Shown in pieces: positions 7,640-16,562 of a DNA stretch of 43,046 nt (position 1 is its first letter; every line of letters begins with the position of its first letter). The notes under the pieces are model-generated. The model was not told the origin of the DNA, made no database searches, and saw only the letters and a list, made by a program, of their open reading frames with translations. Both the position numbers and the translations under genes were made by a program. This stretch comes from Deltaproteobacteria bacterium (lineage in GTDB: Bacteria; Myxococcota; B64-G9): NCBI GenBank assembly GCA_016935365.1, contig JAFGRB010000112.1:1-43046 (forward strand), read 5' to 3'.

Positions 7640-9472
7640 TCAGCGCAGGCCGAGCCGGATCTGCAGCTTCGCTTCCCGGGGCTCGATCTGCAGCACGGCG
7701 CTGGCCATGGCGACCGCGCCCACTTTCTGGGCGAGCACGTCCAGCATCGCCTTGGCCATGGCGGCCGAGGCCTCGTCCTCGGCCGGACGCACTCGATGGA
7801 AGTCCTGCAGCAGGCGGCCGAGATCGACCGCCACCATGCTCTGGGCCGGGTGATCGAGCTCGGGCGGCCAGCTGGGGTCCGGCGCGTGGGGGCCGAGGAC
7901 CCGCGAGGCGGCCTCGTCCGCCAGGGCCTCCGAGGTGGCCAGGATGGCCATGCCGCCGCCGACCCGCAGCACGAGCGGCAAGCCGGGCAGGTCGAGCCGG
8001 TAGGCCGGCGTCTGCCCGCCCAGCTTCGAAAACCCGCCGAGGGGCTCGCCGAGCTTCAGCAGGCCGTCGAGCACCGCGCTGAAGCGCGCGGCGTTGCGGA
8101 GCTGGAAGTAGCCGACCCCCTGGACCAGACGGCTGGGCTCGACCTGCTTGCCGCCGGCCGCGCTCAGGATCGCAGCCAGATCCATCCTCAGCTCGACGCA
8201 GTGGCTGTCGCCCAGATTGTCGAGCACCCCCATGCGCAGGTCCACACCCGCCTGCTCGCCCAGGCTGTCCAGGCTGCGGACGAGCTCGGCCCACTGCCCA
8301 CCCTCGCCGCCCAGCTCGAGCACGGCCCGCAAGAAGCCGGGCAGGTCGAGCGAGAGCTTGACCAGCGCGTGCTGGTCCGCGGCGGTGAAGGTCCTGAAGG
8401 CCGGCACCGCGTTCCGGGCCCGCAGCACGCCGGCCACCCGCTGCGCCTCCGGCCCCTCGAGGCCGAGCCGCGTGTCGAGGAGGAGCGCGTCCGGCCCGAG
8501 ATCCAGGTCGGCCCGGAAGAACGACACCCCATCCCAGACCGCCTTGCCGTCCGGCTGCTGCGCGCGCGCCTGCTCGAGCCAGTGCTCCCGAGAGGCGTAG
8601 AGGCTCAGCGCACCCATCTCGGCGCGCGCTGCGGCGGCCAGGGTCCAGCTCGGCTGGCCGCTGGCCGCGCCCGAGCTGTCGGCGCGGAGCTCCTTGAGCA
8701 CCCGGGAGGGCTCGCCGGCGTCGTCGTCGTCCAGCACCAGCCAGAGGAAGCCGCGGTGGAAGAGGTAGGCCGCCAGGGGTCTTTCCTGCCCGCGCTCGCG
8801 CACGAGCCGAATGGCCGGATCGGACGGGCAGGGTGCGATCTCCACCTCCCGCTCCCCGGCCGCCAGGCGCTGCACGCTGCTCCGCCAGGCCTCGCCCCGG
8901 CCGACCGCGGCCACCAGCACGGCCCTCTCGCCGAGCCCCACCATGGCCAGGGTCCCGCCGGGGTCCAGCCCGGCCTTGACCAGCCCCCCGGCGCTGAACG
9001 GATCGAAGTCCAGCGCCTCGCGGATCCGCGAAAGGACGGCGTTGGCGTCCTTGCCGTCGGCCAGCAGCCGCTCGAGCATCAACGGCACGGCCGGCAGCTT
9101 CTCGGCGGGCCTGTCGATCTGGAGCACCCAGCCGGCAGAGGTCGGCAGCGCGTCGGCCAGCGGGGGCCGCTCGACCTCCACCCAGGCCTCGTCCCGCCGC
9201 CGCTGCCCGTCCCGGTCGGCCACCTCGACCTCGAGCCGGTAGCGGCCGGGGCGATGCCAGACGTGCTCGACCCGCGCGCCGGCGATCTCGGCGCCGTCGC
9301 CCGTGCGCCACAGCACGCCCGTGCCCTCGGGCAGCTCGGTCCGCTGGCCGAGCTCGCACAGCTCGCCGGCCCGCACCCGCCGGTCGGCCCCGGCCGAGGC
9401 CGGAATGCGCTGCATGCAGGCCGCGGCCAGCAGAGCCGCCATCAGAGCCGCCAGGTGCGCCGCTCGCATCAT
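7640..9472 (-). CDS. Large lipoprotein with PKD-like N-terminal domain
   Basis: About 610 residues. Two adjacent ATGs (9472 and 9469) are possible; the second is better spaced from GAGGTGA. The signal peptide ends in lipobox LAAAC (Cys19), so the protein is predicted to be lipid-anchored. Residues about 45-105 look like a PKD/Ig-like beta domain (HRPGRYRLEVEVAD). The remaining 500 residues have repeated structure reminiscent of DUF3352-type proteins of unknown function (VGLGERAVLVAAVGRG, HRGFLWLVLDDDD, GGGMAILATSEALADE). It begins the operon with tdk and hpt although no functional link is obvious. Confidence 0.85.
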   Translation of the reverse strand: MMRAAHLAALMAALLAAACMQRIPASAGADRRVRAGELCELGQRTELPEGTGVLWRTGDGAEIAGARVEHVWHRPGRYRLEVEVADRDGQRRRDEAWVEVERPPLADALPTSAGWVLQIDRPAEKLPAVPLMLERLLADGKDANAVLSRIREALDFDPFSAGGLVKAGLDPGGTLAMVGLGERAVLVAAVGRGEAWRSSVQRLAAGEREVEIAPCPSDPAIRLVRERGQERPLAAYLFHRGFLWLVLDDDDAGEPSRVLKELRADSSGAASGQPSWTLAAAARAEMGALSLYASREHWLEQARAQQPDGKAVWDGVSFFRADLDLGPDALLLDTRLGLEGPEAQRVAGVLRARNAVPAFRTFTAADQHALVKLSLDLPGFLRAVLELGGEGGQWAELVRSLDSLGEQAGVDLRMGVLDNLGDSHCVELRMDLAAILSAAGGKQVEPSRLVQGVGYFQLRNAARFSAVLDGLLKLGEPLGGFSKLGGQTPAYRLDLPGLPLVLRVGGGMAILATSEALADEAASRVLGPHAPDPSWPPELDHPAQSMVAVDLGRLLQDFHRVRPAEDEASAAMAKAMLDVLAQKVGAVAMASAVLQIEPREAKLQIRLGLR

Positions 9473-9510
9473 ATCACCTCGTCCGCCGCCATCCGGGGCA
9501 GGAGAAAGTC

Positions 9511-9539
9511 ACGCTAGCCAGTCGATCGGATCAAGTCAA
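9511..9539 (-). promoter_or_regulatory. Predicted promoter for the lipoprotein-tdk-hpt operon
   Basis: Minus-strand TTGACT (9539-9534, 5/6 to consensus), a 17-bp spacer and TAGCGT (9516-9511). The start point would lie about 30 bp upstream of the lipoprotein ATG. Confidence 0.6.
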
Positions 9540-9587
9540 GCGTCGCCGTAAAAGAGGCATCCGCGCTGTCGCGTTTTCACCCCCACC

Positions 9588-9700
9588 CGGGCTTCGCCCG
9601 ACCTCCCCCGTCGAGGGGGAGGTGGATTTTCCAATGTGAACAGAGTGTTATCCGTCCCTCCCCTGGCGGGAGGGACCGGCCGAAGGCCGAGGGAGGGGGA
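9588..9700. repeat. GC-rich hairpin group in the 9473-10002 gap
   Basis: Three hairpins follow one another: CGGGC-TT-CGCCCG near 9588, ACCTCCCCC-GTCGA-GGGGGAGGT at 9601-9623 (followed by TGGATTTT), and CCCTCCCC-TGGC-GGGAGGG near 9656. This looks like a REP-type palindromic insertion. No coding region is seen in this 530-bp gap. Confidence 0.55.
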
Positions 9701-9827
9701 CGCGCAGCTTGGTCAATCATCGTGACTGCGTTCCATTTCACGGCCAAATCATGGGGTATTTCCTTTTCCTGACTTGCGCAAACCCGCACAGCAAGCGCAT
9801 TTGCGAACAACGCGGATTGCTCCATCA

Positions 9828-9985
9828 CACTGCGCCCATCGCCTGTTCGGGCTGCGCGTGGCTGGACGGGGGCCCCCGAGCGCGCGCAGGCTCGGCGAGC
9901 ACGCGCGGGGGTGGCCAGCGTCAACAGCAGCCCGAACACTGCGCCCATCGCCTGTTCGAGCTGCGCGTGGCGGGACAGGGCCCGT
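9828..9985. repeat. Imperfect direct repeat, two copies of about 48 bp
   Basis: A segment beginning CACTGCGCCCATCGCCTGTT occurs at 9828-9876 and again at 9937-9985 with only a few mismatches. The copies are 109 bp apart, directly upstream of the lipase-like gene, and the second carries into its predicted promoter. Confidence 0.8.
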
Positions 9986-9987
9986 TG

Positions 9988-9996
9988 TGCTAGCAT
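9988..9996 (+). promoter_or_regulatory. Extended -10 element of the lipase-like gene
   Basis: TGC-TAGCAT lies only 6 bp before the first ATG (10003) and 12 bp before a second in-frame ATG (10009). Transcription from it would give a leaderless or nearly leaderless mRNA. No Shine-Dalgarno sequence is seen. Confidence 0.45.
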
Positions 9997-10002
9997 GGCC
10001 GC

Positions 10003-11964
10003 ATGCAAATGAACCGCCAGCTCTTCGCCTGCCTGCTCTGCCTGGCCTGCCTGGCATCCGCCTGCGGCCCGGCCGGAGGCGAGCTCGATCCCTTGCCCGT
10101 TCCTCCGGGCTGCAACCCCCTGGCCGCGGACTGGGACTGCATGCTGCCCTACCCTTCCGACTTCTTCCTGGTCGACGACCCGAGCCTGCCGAGCGGCAGG
10201 CGGGTCGAGCACACGGGCGGCGCGGTCGTCAGGACGGCCGACGGCGAGGTGGCAGACCCCACGCTGATCCATCCCGCCGACGGCTTCTCCCACATCCACC
10301 AGATCCTGGCCGTCTTCCCCGCGGGCGTGGATCCATCCGGGCCGGTCTCCCACACCGGCGACGTCACCGCCTCGCTCGCGCCCTCCAGCCCCACGCTGCT
10401 GCTCGAGGCCGAGACCGGCCGGGCCGTGCTGCACTTCGCCGAGCTCGATCCGCGGGCCGAGACCGACGCCCGCCGGGCCCTGCTGATCCGCCCGCTGGAG
10501 CGGCTGCGCGACGGCGCGCGCCACATCGTCGCCATCCACGGCCTGTGCGGGACGGACGGATCGCTGCTCGAGGCGCCCGAGGGCTTCCGGCGCATCCGCG
10601 ACGCCCAGGCCGGCGGGCACGAGCTGCTCGAGCCGCTCGCCGCGCGCTACGATCAGGAGATCTTCCCCGCGCTCGAGGCCTTCGGGCTCGAGCGGTCCGA
10701 GCTGCAGCTCGCCTGGGACTTCAGCACCCAGACCTTCGAGCACCTCACGGCCGACATGCTCTCCGTGCGCGAGCAGGTCATCGCCCGCTTCGCCGCCCGG
10801 CCCCCGGAGATCACCATCCTCGAGGTCGAGGACGACATCCACGAGCGCATCGCCCGGAGAGTCGAGGGCACGATCCTGGTGCCGCTCTTCGTCGAATCGA
10901 CCGAGCCCGGCGCGCGGCTCGTCCGCGACGCCAGCGGCGAGCCGGTGGCGGGCGCCGACGTGGCCGTGCCCTTCACCGCCCTCATCCCGCGCTCGGTCGC
11001 CGAGCGCCAGCCGGCCGATCCGCCGGCGCGCCTGCTGCAGTACGGGCACGGCTTCTTCGGCCGCCGCGACAACCTGAGCGAGCTCGGCCACATCTACCCC
11101 TTGCTCGACGGCCACCGCTTCGTGCTCGTGTCCGCGGACTGGTGGGGCATGTCGATCGACGACAGCATGCCGGTGGCCGGGGCCATCGCCGAGAGGCCGT
11201 CCGAGATCATGGTCTTCACCGACCGGGTGCACCAGGCCATGGCCAACTTCATCGCCCTGGCCTATGCGGCCGAGGGCCCGCTGCTGCAGCAGCCCGAGAT
11301 GCAGCTCGGCCCGCAGCCGATGGTCGACCCCTCGCAGCTCTACTTCTACGGCATCAGCCAGGGCCACATCCTGGGCGGCACCTACGCGGCGCTCACGCCC
11401 CACGCGGAGCGGATCGCGCTCAGCGTAGGCGGGGCGGGCCTGTCCTTCATCATGTTCCGCGCCCGCCCCTTCGCCGCCTTCCTCGAGCTGATCGACATCT
11501 TCTTCGACGACCCGCTCGACATCCAGAAGTACACCGCCTCGACCCAGCTCACCTTCGACCGGGTCGACCCCATCACCTACGCCCCGCACGTGCTGGCGGA
11601 CACCTTCCCGGAAAGCCCTGCGAGCCGCAGCGTGCTCATGCACGTCGGCATCGGCGATCCGGCCGTGCCCAACCTGGCCTCCCACCTCCACGCCCGCGCC
11701 CTGGGCCTGGGCCTGCTCCAGCCGGCCCCCCGCGAGATCGCCGGCCTGGATCCGGTCTCGGCCCCCTTCGACGGGTCGGCGCTGGTGGAGTTCGACTTCG
11801 GCATCGACCCGCTGCCCGGCATCCTGGCCACGCCGCCCGAGCAGGACAACGAGGTCCACGAGGGCGTGCGGGAGCTCGACGCGGCCGTGCGCCAGATCGA
11901 TCTCTTCTTCCGCAAAGACGGCCAGATCGAGCACTGCTGCGACGGGATCTGCGATCCCGAGTGA
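10003..11964 (+). CDS. Lipase-like alpha/beta-hydrolase lipoprotein
   Basis: 653 residues. Signal peptide with lipobox LASAC. The conserved start after it (CNPLAADWDCMLPYPSDFFL) resembles the N-terminus of Pla-1/cef-type bacterial lipases. The nucleophile elbow is GISQG with Ser452, an oxyanion-hole-like YGHGFFG lies about 105 residues earlier, and the other likely triad members are Asp552 (GIGDPAVPN) and His619 (NEVHEG). It probably hydrolyses an ester at the cell surface; the substrate is unknown. The C-terminus ends in a short cysteine cluster (CCDGICDPE). A small ankyrin gene follows after 10 bp. Confidence 0.8.
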   Translation: MQMNRQLFACLLCLACLASACGPAGGELDPLPVPPGCNPLAADWDCMLPYPSDFFLVDDPSLPSGRRVEHTGGAVVRTADGEVADPTLIHPADGFSHIHQILAVFPAGVDPSGPVSHTGDVTASLAPSSPTLLLEAETGRAVLHFAELDPRAETDARRALLIRPLERLRDGARHIVAIHGLCGTDGSLLEAPEGFRRIRDAQAGGHELLEPLAARYDQEIFPALEAFGLERSELQLAWDFSTQTFEHLTADMLSVREQVIARFAARPPEITILEVEDDIHERIARRVEGTILVPLFVESTEPGARLVRDASGEPVAGADVAVPFTALIPRSVAERQPADPPARLLQYGHGFFGRRDNLSELGHIYPLLDGHRFVLVSADWWGMSIDDSMPVAGAIAERPSEIMVFTDRVHQAMANFIALAYAAEGPLLQQPEMQLGPQPMVDPSQLYFYGISQGHILGGTYAALTPHAERIALSVGGAGLSFIMFRARPFAAFLELIDIFFDDPLDIQKYTASTQLTFDRVDPITYAPHVLADTFPESPASRSVLMHVGIGDPAVPNLASHLHARALGLGLLQPAPREIAGLDPVSAPFDGSALVEFDFGIDPLPGILATPPEQDNEVHEGVRELDAAVRQIDLFFRKDGQIEHCCDGICDPE

Positions 11965-11974
11965 GGAAGAGATA

Positions 11975-12466
11975 ATGACCGGCCCGGAAGACGATGCGTG
12001 GAAGGAAGGCCTGACGCCCTGGCAGCTGCTCGAGTCCGCCATCCGCGACAAGTCCGAGCCGGAAGAGCCCGGCGATCTCGCGCTGGCCGAGGAGGCGCTC
12101 GCCAAGGGCGCCGACGTGAACGAGGAGCACGAGGACTGGACGGCCCTCATGTATGCCGCGATCGAGAATGACGCCGCCATGGTGGACTGGCTGTTCGCGC
12201 ACGGCGCCGAGCCCGACGGCGCGGCGGTGATGGAGGCCGCGCGCTTCGACTCGCCCGCGGCCTGCGAGGCGCTCATCCGGCACGGCTGCCCCGTCGACTG
12301 GGACGAGCACGGCGACTCGCCCGTCCTGCTCGCCGCCAGAGAGGGCTTCTTCGACGTGGTCAGAGTCCTGGTCGCCGCCGGGGCCGACGTCGATCACCGG
12401 GACGACAGCGACACCAGCACGCGCATGCTCCTCGAGTCGGCCGGCCGCCTGGACCTGCTCGACTAG
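11975..12466 (+). CDS. Ankyrin-repeat protein
   Basis: 163 residues, ATG with GAGGAAGAG upstream. No signal peptide, so it is probably cytoplasmic. About four ankyrin units are visible: ALAKGADVNEEHEDWTALMY, AAMVDWLFAHGAEPDG, ACEALIRHGCPVDWDEHGDS and VVRVLVAAGADVDHRDD. Ankyrin repeats bind other proteins. It starts 10 bp after the lipase-like gene and is presumably cotranscribed, but it cannot contact the exported lipoprotein directly unless before export. Confidence 0.85.
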   Translation: MTGPEDDAWKEGLTPWQLLESAIRDKSEPEEPGDLALAEEALAKGADVNEEHEDWTALMYAAIENDAAMVDWLFAHGAEPDGAAVMEAARFDSPAACEALIRHGCPVDWDEHGDSPVLLAAREGFFDVVRVLVAAGADVDHRDDSDTSTRMLLESAGRLDLLD

Positions 12467-12657
12467 CCCCATTCGTCTCCGCATCCGTCGCCTCCGTCGT
12501 CGCCGGACTCCACCTCTCTCCCGCCACCGCATCCCGTGCTCCGCTGCAGGGTGCGGGCTTCATGCTCGCCCGCTGACGCACAAGAGGCGTTCGGCCCGGC
12601 AAATACTGCGCGATTCCGAGATTCCGCCGAAGCCTTCCGTCCTCTATCAAGAATACG

Positions 12658-12663
12658 TATGAT
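12658..12663 (+). promoter_or_regulatory. Possible -10 box for the propeller protein gene
   Basis: TATGAT (5/6 to consensus) in a short AT-rich stretch 26 bp upstream of the ATG at 12689. The -35 region (TTCCGT, 17 bp upstream) is poor. A strong AAGGAGAGGA ribosome site lies between it and the start. Confidence 0.35.
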
Positions 12664-12688
12664 CTCAGCCCCGAAGGAGAGGAAGACC

Positions 12689-15600
12689 ATGCCCCCACTC
12701 GCCCGCCTGTGCGCCCTGCTCGCCTGCGCGCTCGCCGCGTCCTCCTCTCTGCCCAGCCAGGCCACCGCCTGCAGCTGCGCGTTCCGCCTCTCCCGGCAGC
12801 TCTCCCCGGCAGACGGGGCCGAGGGCCTGCCGCTCGACGCGCGGATCTTCGTGTTCCTCAAAGGCCCCTTCCTGCCCGAGGTGATCGAGGGGTCCGCGGG
12901 CGAGTACCGGCTGCGCGACGCCGAGGGCCGCGCGGTCCCGCTTCGCACCCAGAGGCTGCTCAACCGCCTGGCGCTCGTTCCGACAGGCGACCTCCGGCCC
13001 GATAGCCGCTATGTGCTCGAGCAGCGCTTCGTGCGGCTCCCCGAAGGCGAGCTGCCGCGCGAGCTGACCCGCTGGCAGACCGGTGGAGAGGCGCGGCTCT
13101 GGAAGGACCGGGCGCGCGGCCTGCTCTCCGACGAGGGGCGCCACCATTTGCTGCTGCACCGCCTGCGCTCGCCCGAGGCCCAGGCCGTGCGCAGCGAGCC
13201 GAGCTGGCTCCCGGTCGCCCGCTTCCGGACCGGATCGGCCCGCGAGACCGGAGAGCCCCGAGCCCCGCGAGGCATGCTGGCCGAGTACGGCTACCGCTAC
13301 GGGGGCGGCGACTGCGGCCCGGGCACCTCGATCGGCGTCGAGTTCAGCCCGGCGGGCCCTGCCCGGGTCTTCGAGCTCCACCAGCGCGGCCGCGGGCCGG
13401 TCGCCACCTTCGCGCTCTCGGGGGCGCGCCGTCTGTGCCGGCCCGGGGAGAAGCCCGCCTACCCGGACGGCTGCGGCTGGGAGCCCAAGAAGCGGATCCA
13501 GGGCCTCGAGCGCTTCGCCGTCTTCGCGGGCGACCAGCACTGCTTCGCGCCCAAGGTGCACTTCCGCCGCGACGGGCGCTACGCGCTGCAGCTCGTGTCC
13601 GTCTCGGCCTCGGGGCGACAGAGCCCGATCGACGCGCAGGGCTGGATCGAGGCGACGCTGCGCGCGGAGCGCAGAAGGCCGCCGCCGGCCGAGGCAGCCC
13701 GGCCCGAGCAGCCCGCCCCGGGCCCGCGCACCCACGCGATGCTGGTGCACGGCGCGCGGCTCTGGGTCGCGAGCTCCGAGGGACTCTTCGAGCGCGACCT
13801 TCGAAGCGGCCGGGTGCTCCGGCAGTACACGAGCCGCGACGGGCTGCCCGATGACGTGGTGCTGTCGGTCGCGGGCCGGGGAGGGCGCCTGTGGGCGCTC
13901 AGCCTGAGCGGTCCCGCCTACCTGCACGCGGGGCGCTTCGCGCCCGTCCAGGCGCGAAAGCCCGATCCGCCCGGCAGCGAGCCGGAGCGGCAATGGCGCG
14001 CGGTGCTCGGCTTCGACCGCCGGGTCTTCAATGCGACCAGCGCGCTGCCCGCAAGCCCGCGAGCCTGGCGCGAGCTGCTCGAGGGCGCCGAGCGGCTCTT
14101 CTGCGCCGTGGACGCCGACGGGATCCTGTGGCTCGGGCGGGCCGGATTTCCAGGCGTGCTGATGCGCTGCGACACGGGCGGCTGCACGCGGCTTCCCGCC
14201 TGGGACACCGGCGGGCCCTCGGGCCGCTGGCTGGGCCTGCTGCGCGCGGGCCCCGAAGGCGATATCTGGGCTCGCTCGCAGGACTTCTGGATCCTCGACC
14301 GCCCCCGGGGCTCCGAGCCCGTGCCCGACCGGGCGCTGCCCCGCGGGCCCTCGGGCTGCTTCGTAAGCCCGGTCGAGGGCGTGCTCCAGCGGAGCCGGGG
14401 CCGCTTCCGGCAGCGGCGCGTGCCCGGGCTCGGGCAGCACGAGCAGATCCTCGACATGCAGCCCATCAGCAGAGATCGGGCCTGGGTCCTGGCCGCGGAC
14501 CGGGCCTCCGAGAAGGGCGCCCGCGTGCTGCTCGCAGACCTCGCCGGAGGGCGGGTGACGGTGGAGCGCACGCTACCGGCGAGCCCGCAGGCCTACCCCC
14601 CGCCGGCGCCCGGCGCCTTCCAGTGGGCTGCGGCGGCGGAGCAGGTCTGGGTGAAGATCGGCGATCGCCTGTGGCGCGCGAGCGCCGAGGGCGTGAGGGA
14701 GCTATCGGGCGGGCAGCTGCCGCCCGTGGTCTCGGTGACGGCGATGAGCCCGGGCAAGGCCGGAGCGCTCTGGCTCGCGAGCGACAGGGGTCTGTACGAG
14801 CTTCGAGGAGGCGAGGTCAAGCGGCGGCTCGGCTGGGAGGCGCGGCCCCTGGACCGCGAGGCCGACCTCCGCATCGAGCTCCGCATCCCCGAGCCCTTCC
14901 CCGGGCGGGTGCGCCTGCTGCGCCGCGGAGCGCTGGCCGCGCTCGGCTGGGAGCTCGCCCGCGACGCCGAGGGCAAGCAGATGGAGTCCGGCGCAGGCCG
15001 CCTGCCGGAAGCCGAGCTCGTGCGCTTCCTCGAAGAGATCGAGCGCCAGGGCGCCTTCCGCCTGCCGAGCCCGCCGTTCTACTTCCAGAACCAGGGGCTC
15101 TTCTTCCGGCTGGACCTGGAGCTCGGGGCGAGGCGGCACGACTTTCGGATCTTCGCCCTCGGGGACGGCGAGCCGCCCGCCTATGCGCGCATCGTGCAGG
15201 GCCTGCTCGCCCTCAGAGAGAAGGTCTCGCCGCTCGGGGCGCGAGACGCCGCGCGGCGCCTGCTCGAGGAGGCGCCGGCCGAGGGGAAGGCGCCTGCCGG
15301 GGCCCGGCCCCGGGCCGAGCCGCAGGAGAAGGCCGAGCCTGCGAAGCCGGCCGAGCAGGAGCTCGTGACCGCCGTCGCGCTGCCCGCGAAGCCGCCGCCC
15401 GAGACCGCGCGGCTCGATCTCCGCGCCGCGCCACCGCCGCGCTGCGACGAGAGCCGGATCGTCGACGTCCCGCGCCACGACTGGCTCTTCGCGGCGCCCC
15501 ACATCGGGATCGGCATGCGCATCCTGGCCACCGAGAGCACGGTCTACTTCTCGGCCCACCGCTTCGTCTACGCCCTGGATGCGAGGACCGGCCAGGTCCG

Positions 15601-16540
15601 CTGGCGGCACGACCTCTACGACGCGCACACCGAGGGCCCGCCGGCGCTGGTGGGCGATGTGCTGCTCGTCGGGGCCAACGGCCACACCGCGCTCGTCGCC
15701 CTGGACGCGGGCAGCGGCGAGCGCCTGTGGTCTCTGCCGCACCCGCCGCGAAAGCCGGAGATGATCCAGTTCTCGAGCTTCCTGCCGACGATCGCCGCGG
15801 GCGCGGGCGGGCGAGCCTGGTCGCTTCGCTTCGACGGCATCCGCATCCTCGACGTCCGGAGCGGAAAGCCGCTCGTCGAGCTCCCGGGCCGCTACAGCAG
15901 CCGCCACTACCTGGTGACCCGGCAGGGGACGCTGCTCGCGGTCCACCACGGCAAGGTCCAGGGCCTGGTCGAGTTCGACGCCGGGGGCAGGGTGCTCCGC
16001 CACCTCGACCTCGGGCAGGACGAGATCCGCGAGCCCGGGCTCGCCTGGTCGGGCCTGCTGCCCTCCGGGCCGCGGGTGGTGATCGCGACCGAGTCCTACC
16101 CGGAGGGGGAGACCTTCATCCAGGTGATCTCGAAGAGCGCACGCTCCCGTATCCTGGTCGGCACCGGCCGCTGGGCCGGTAGCCTGGCCGTGACCGAGGA
16201 CGGGACGCTGCTGCTCTCCGGGCGGGGGCGGAACATGGAGGCGCAGCTCCTCGCGCTCGAGCTCGTCTCGGGCCCGTCGAGAAGCCCGGCCCGGGTCCTC
16301 TGGCAGCGGAGCGAGAAGCTCGGAGGCCCCGTGGCCGCGTCGGGCAAGCGGCTCTACCTCCACACCGACAACCGCATCCACGAGCTCGATCCCAGGACCG
16401 GCTGCACGCTGCGCCGCTACGGGGACGGCGGCTACGAGCCCTACGCCCTGAGCTACGCCCAGCCCGTCCAGGCGGCCGGCGAGCGGCTCTTCACCGTGAC
16501 CCAGAACGGCAAGGTGGTGGCGTTCTCGCTGGGAAAGTAG
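12689..16540 (+). CDS. Exported double beta-propeller protein
   Basis: 1283 residues. The ATG at 12689 was chosen because AAGGAGAGG precedes it and a signal peptide follows (ALLACALAASSSLPSQATA). Residues about 35-100 look Ig/SbsA-like (LSPADGAEGLPLDARIFVFL). Residues about 349-720 contain two-component-regulator-type propeller blades (LWVASSEGLFERD, SRDGLPDDVVLSVAGRGGRL, ALWLASDRGLYEL). A beta domain (730-840) and an Ala/Pro/Glu linker (about 850-910) follow. Residues about 930-1283 are a PQQ-type quinoprotein propeller (YALDARTGQVRWRHDLYD, ALDAGSGERLWSLP). There is no kinase, receiver or DNA-binding domain, so it is a stand-alone extracytoplasmic scaffold or sensor. Its ligand is unknown. 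Confidence 0.85.
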   Translation: MPPLARLCALLACALAASSSLPSQATACSCAFRLSRQLSPADGAEGLPLDARIFVFLKGPFLPEVIEGSAGEYRLRDAEGRAVPLRTQRLLNRLALVPTGDLRPDSRYVLEQRFVRLPEGELPRELTRWQTGGEARLWKDRARGLLSDEGRHHLLLHRLRSPEAQAVRSEPSWLPVARFRTGSARETGEPRAPRGMLAEYGYRYGGGDCGPGTSIGVEFSPAGPARVFELHQRGRGPVATFALSGARRLCRPGEKPAYPDGCGWEPKKRIQGLERFAVFAGDQHCFAPKVHFRRDGRYALQLVSVSASGRQSPIDAQGWIEATLRAERRRPPPAEAARPEQPAPGPRTHAMLVHGARLWVASSEGLFERDLRSGRVLRQYTSRDGLPDDVVLSVAGRGGRLWALSLSGPAYLHAGRFAPVQARKPDPPGSEPERQWRAVLGFDRRVFNATSALPASPRAWRELLEGAERLFCAVDADGILWLGRAGFPGVLMRCDTGGCTRLPAWDTGGPSGRWLGLLRAGPEGDIWARSQDFWILDRPRGSEPVPDRALPRGPSGCFVSPVEGVLQRSRGRFRQRRVPGLGQHEQILDMQPISRDRAWVLAADRASEKGARVLLADLAGGRVTVERTLPASPQAYPPPAPGAFQWAAAAEQVWVKIGDRLWRASAEGVRELSGGQLPPVVSVTAMSPGKAGALWLASDRGLYELRGGEVKRRLGWEARPLDREADLRIELRIPEPFPGRVRLLRRGALAALGWELARDAEGKQMESGAGRLPEAELVRFLEEIERQGAFRLPSPPFYFQNQGLFFRLDLELGARRHDFRIFALGDGEPPAYARIVQGLLALREKVSPLGARDAARRLLEEAPAEGKAPAGARPRAEPQEKAEPAKPAEQELVTAVALPAKPPPETARLDLRAAPPPRCDESRIVDVPRHDWLFAAPHIGIGMRILATESTVYFSAHRFVYALDARTGQVRWRHDLYDAHTEGPPALVGDVLLVGANGHTALVALDAGSGERLWSLPHPPRKPEMIQFSSFLPTIAAGAGGRAWSLRFDGIRILDVRSGKPLVELPGRYSSRHYLVTRQGTLLAVHHGKVQGLVEFDAGGRVLRHLDLGQDEIREPGLAWSGLLPSGPRVVIATESYPEGETFIQVISKSARSRILVGTGRWAGSLAVTEDGTLLLSGRGRNMEAQLLALELVSGPSRSPARVLWQRSEKLGGPVAASGKRLYLHTDNRIHELDPRTGCTLRRYGDGGYEPYALSYAQPVQAAGERLFTVTQNGKVVAFSLGK

Positions 16541-16562
16541 GGGGGAGCCACCAGCCCGACCT

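Noticed and set aside
4503..9359. A very long open frame on the minus strand (over 1600 codons) across the carbamate kinase, hpt, tdk and lipoprotein genes
   Set aside because: It is an effect of GC-rich codons with few stops. Its translation is Arg/Gly/Ala-rich without motifs, while the genes in other frames have clear family motifs.
14702..16540. Minus-strand open frame continuing from the broken gene under the double-propeller gene
   Set aside because: Coding character ends near 16843 in that frame; the rest is antisense of a well-supported gene.
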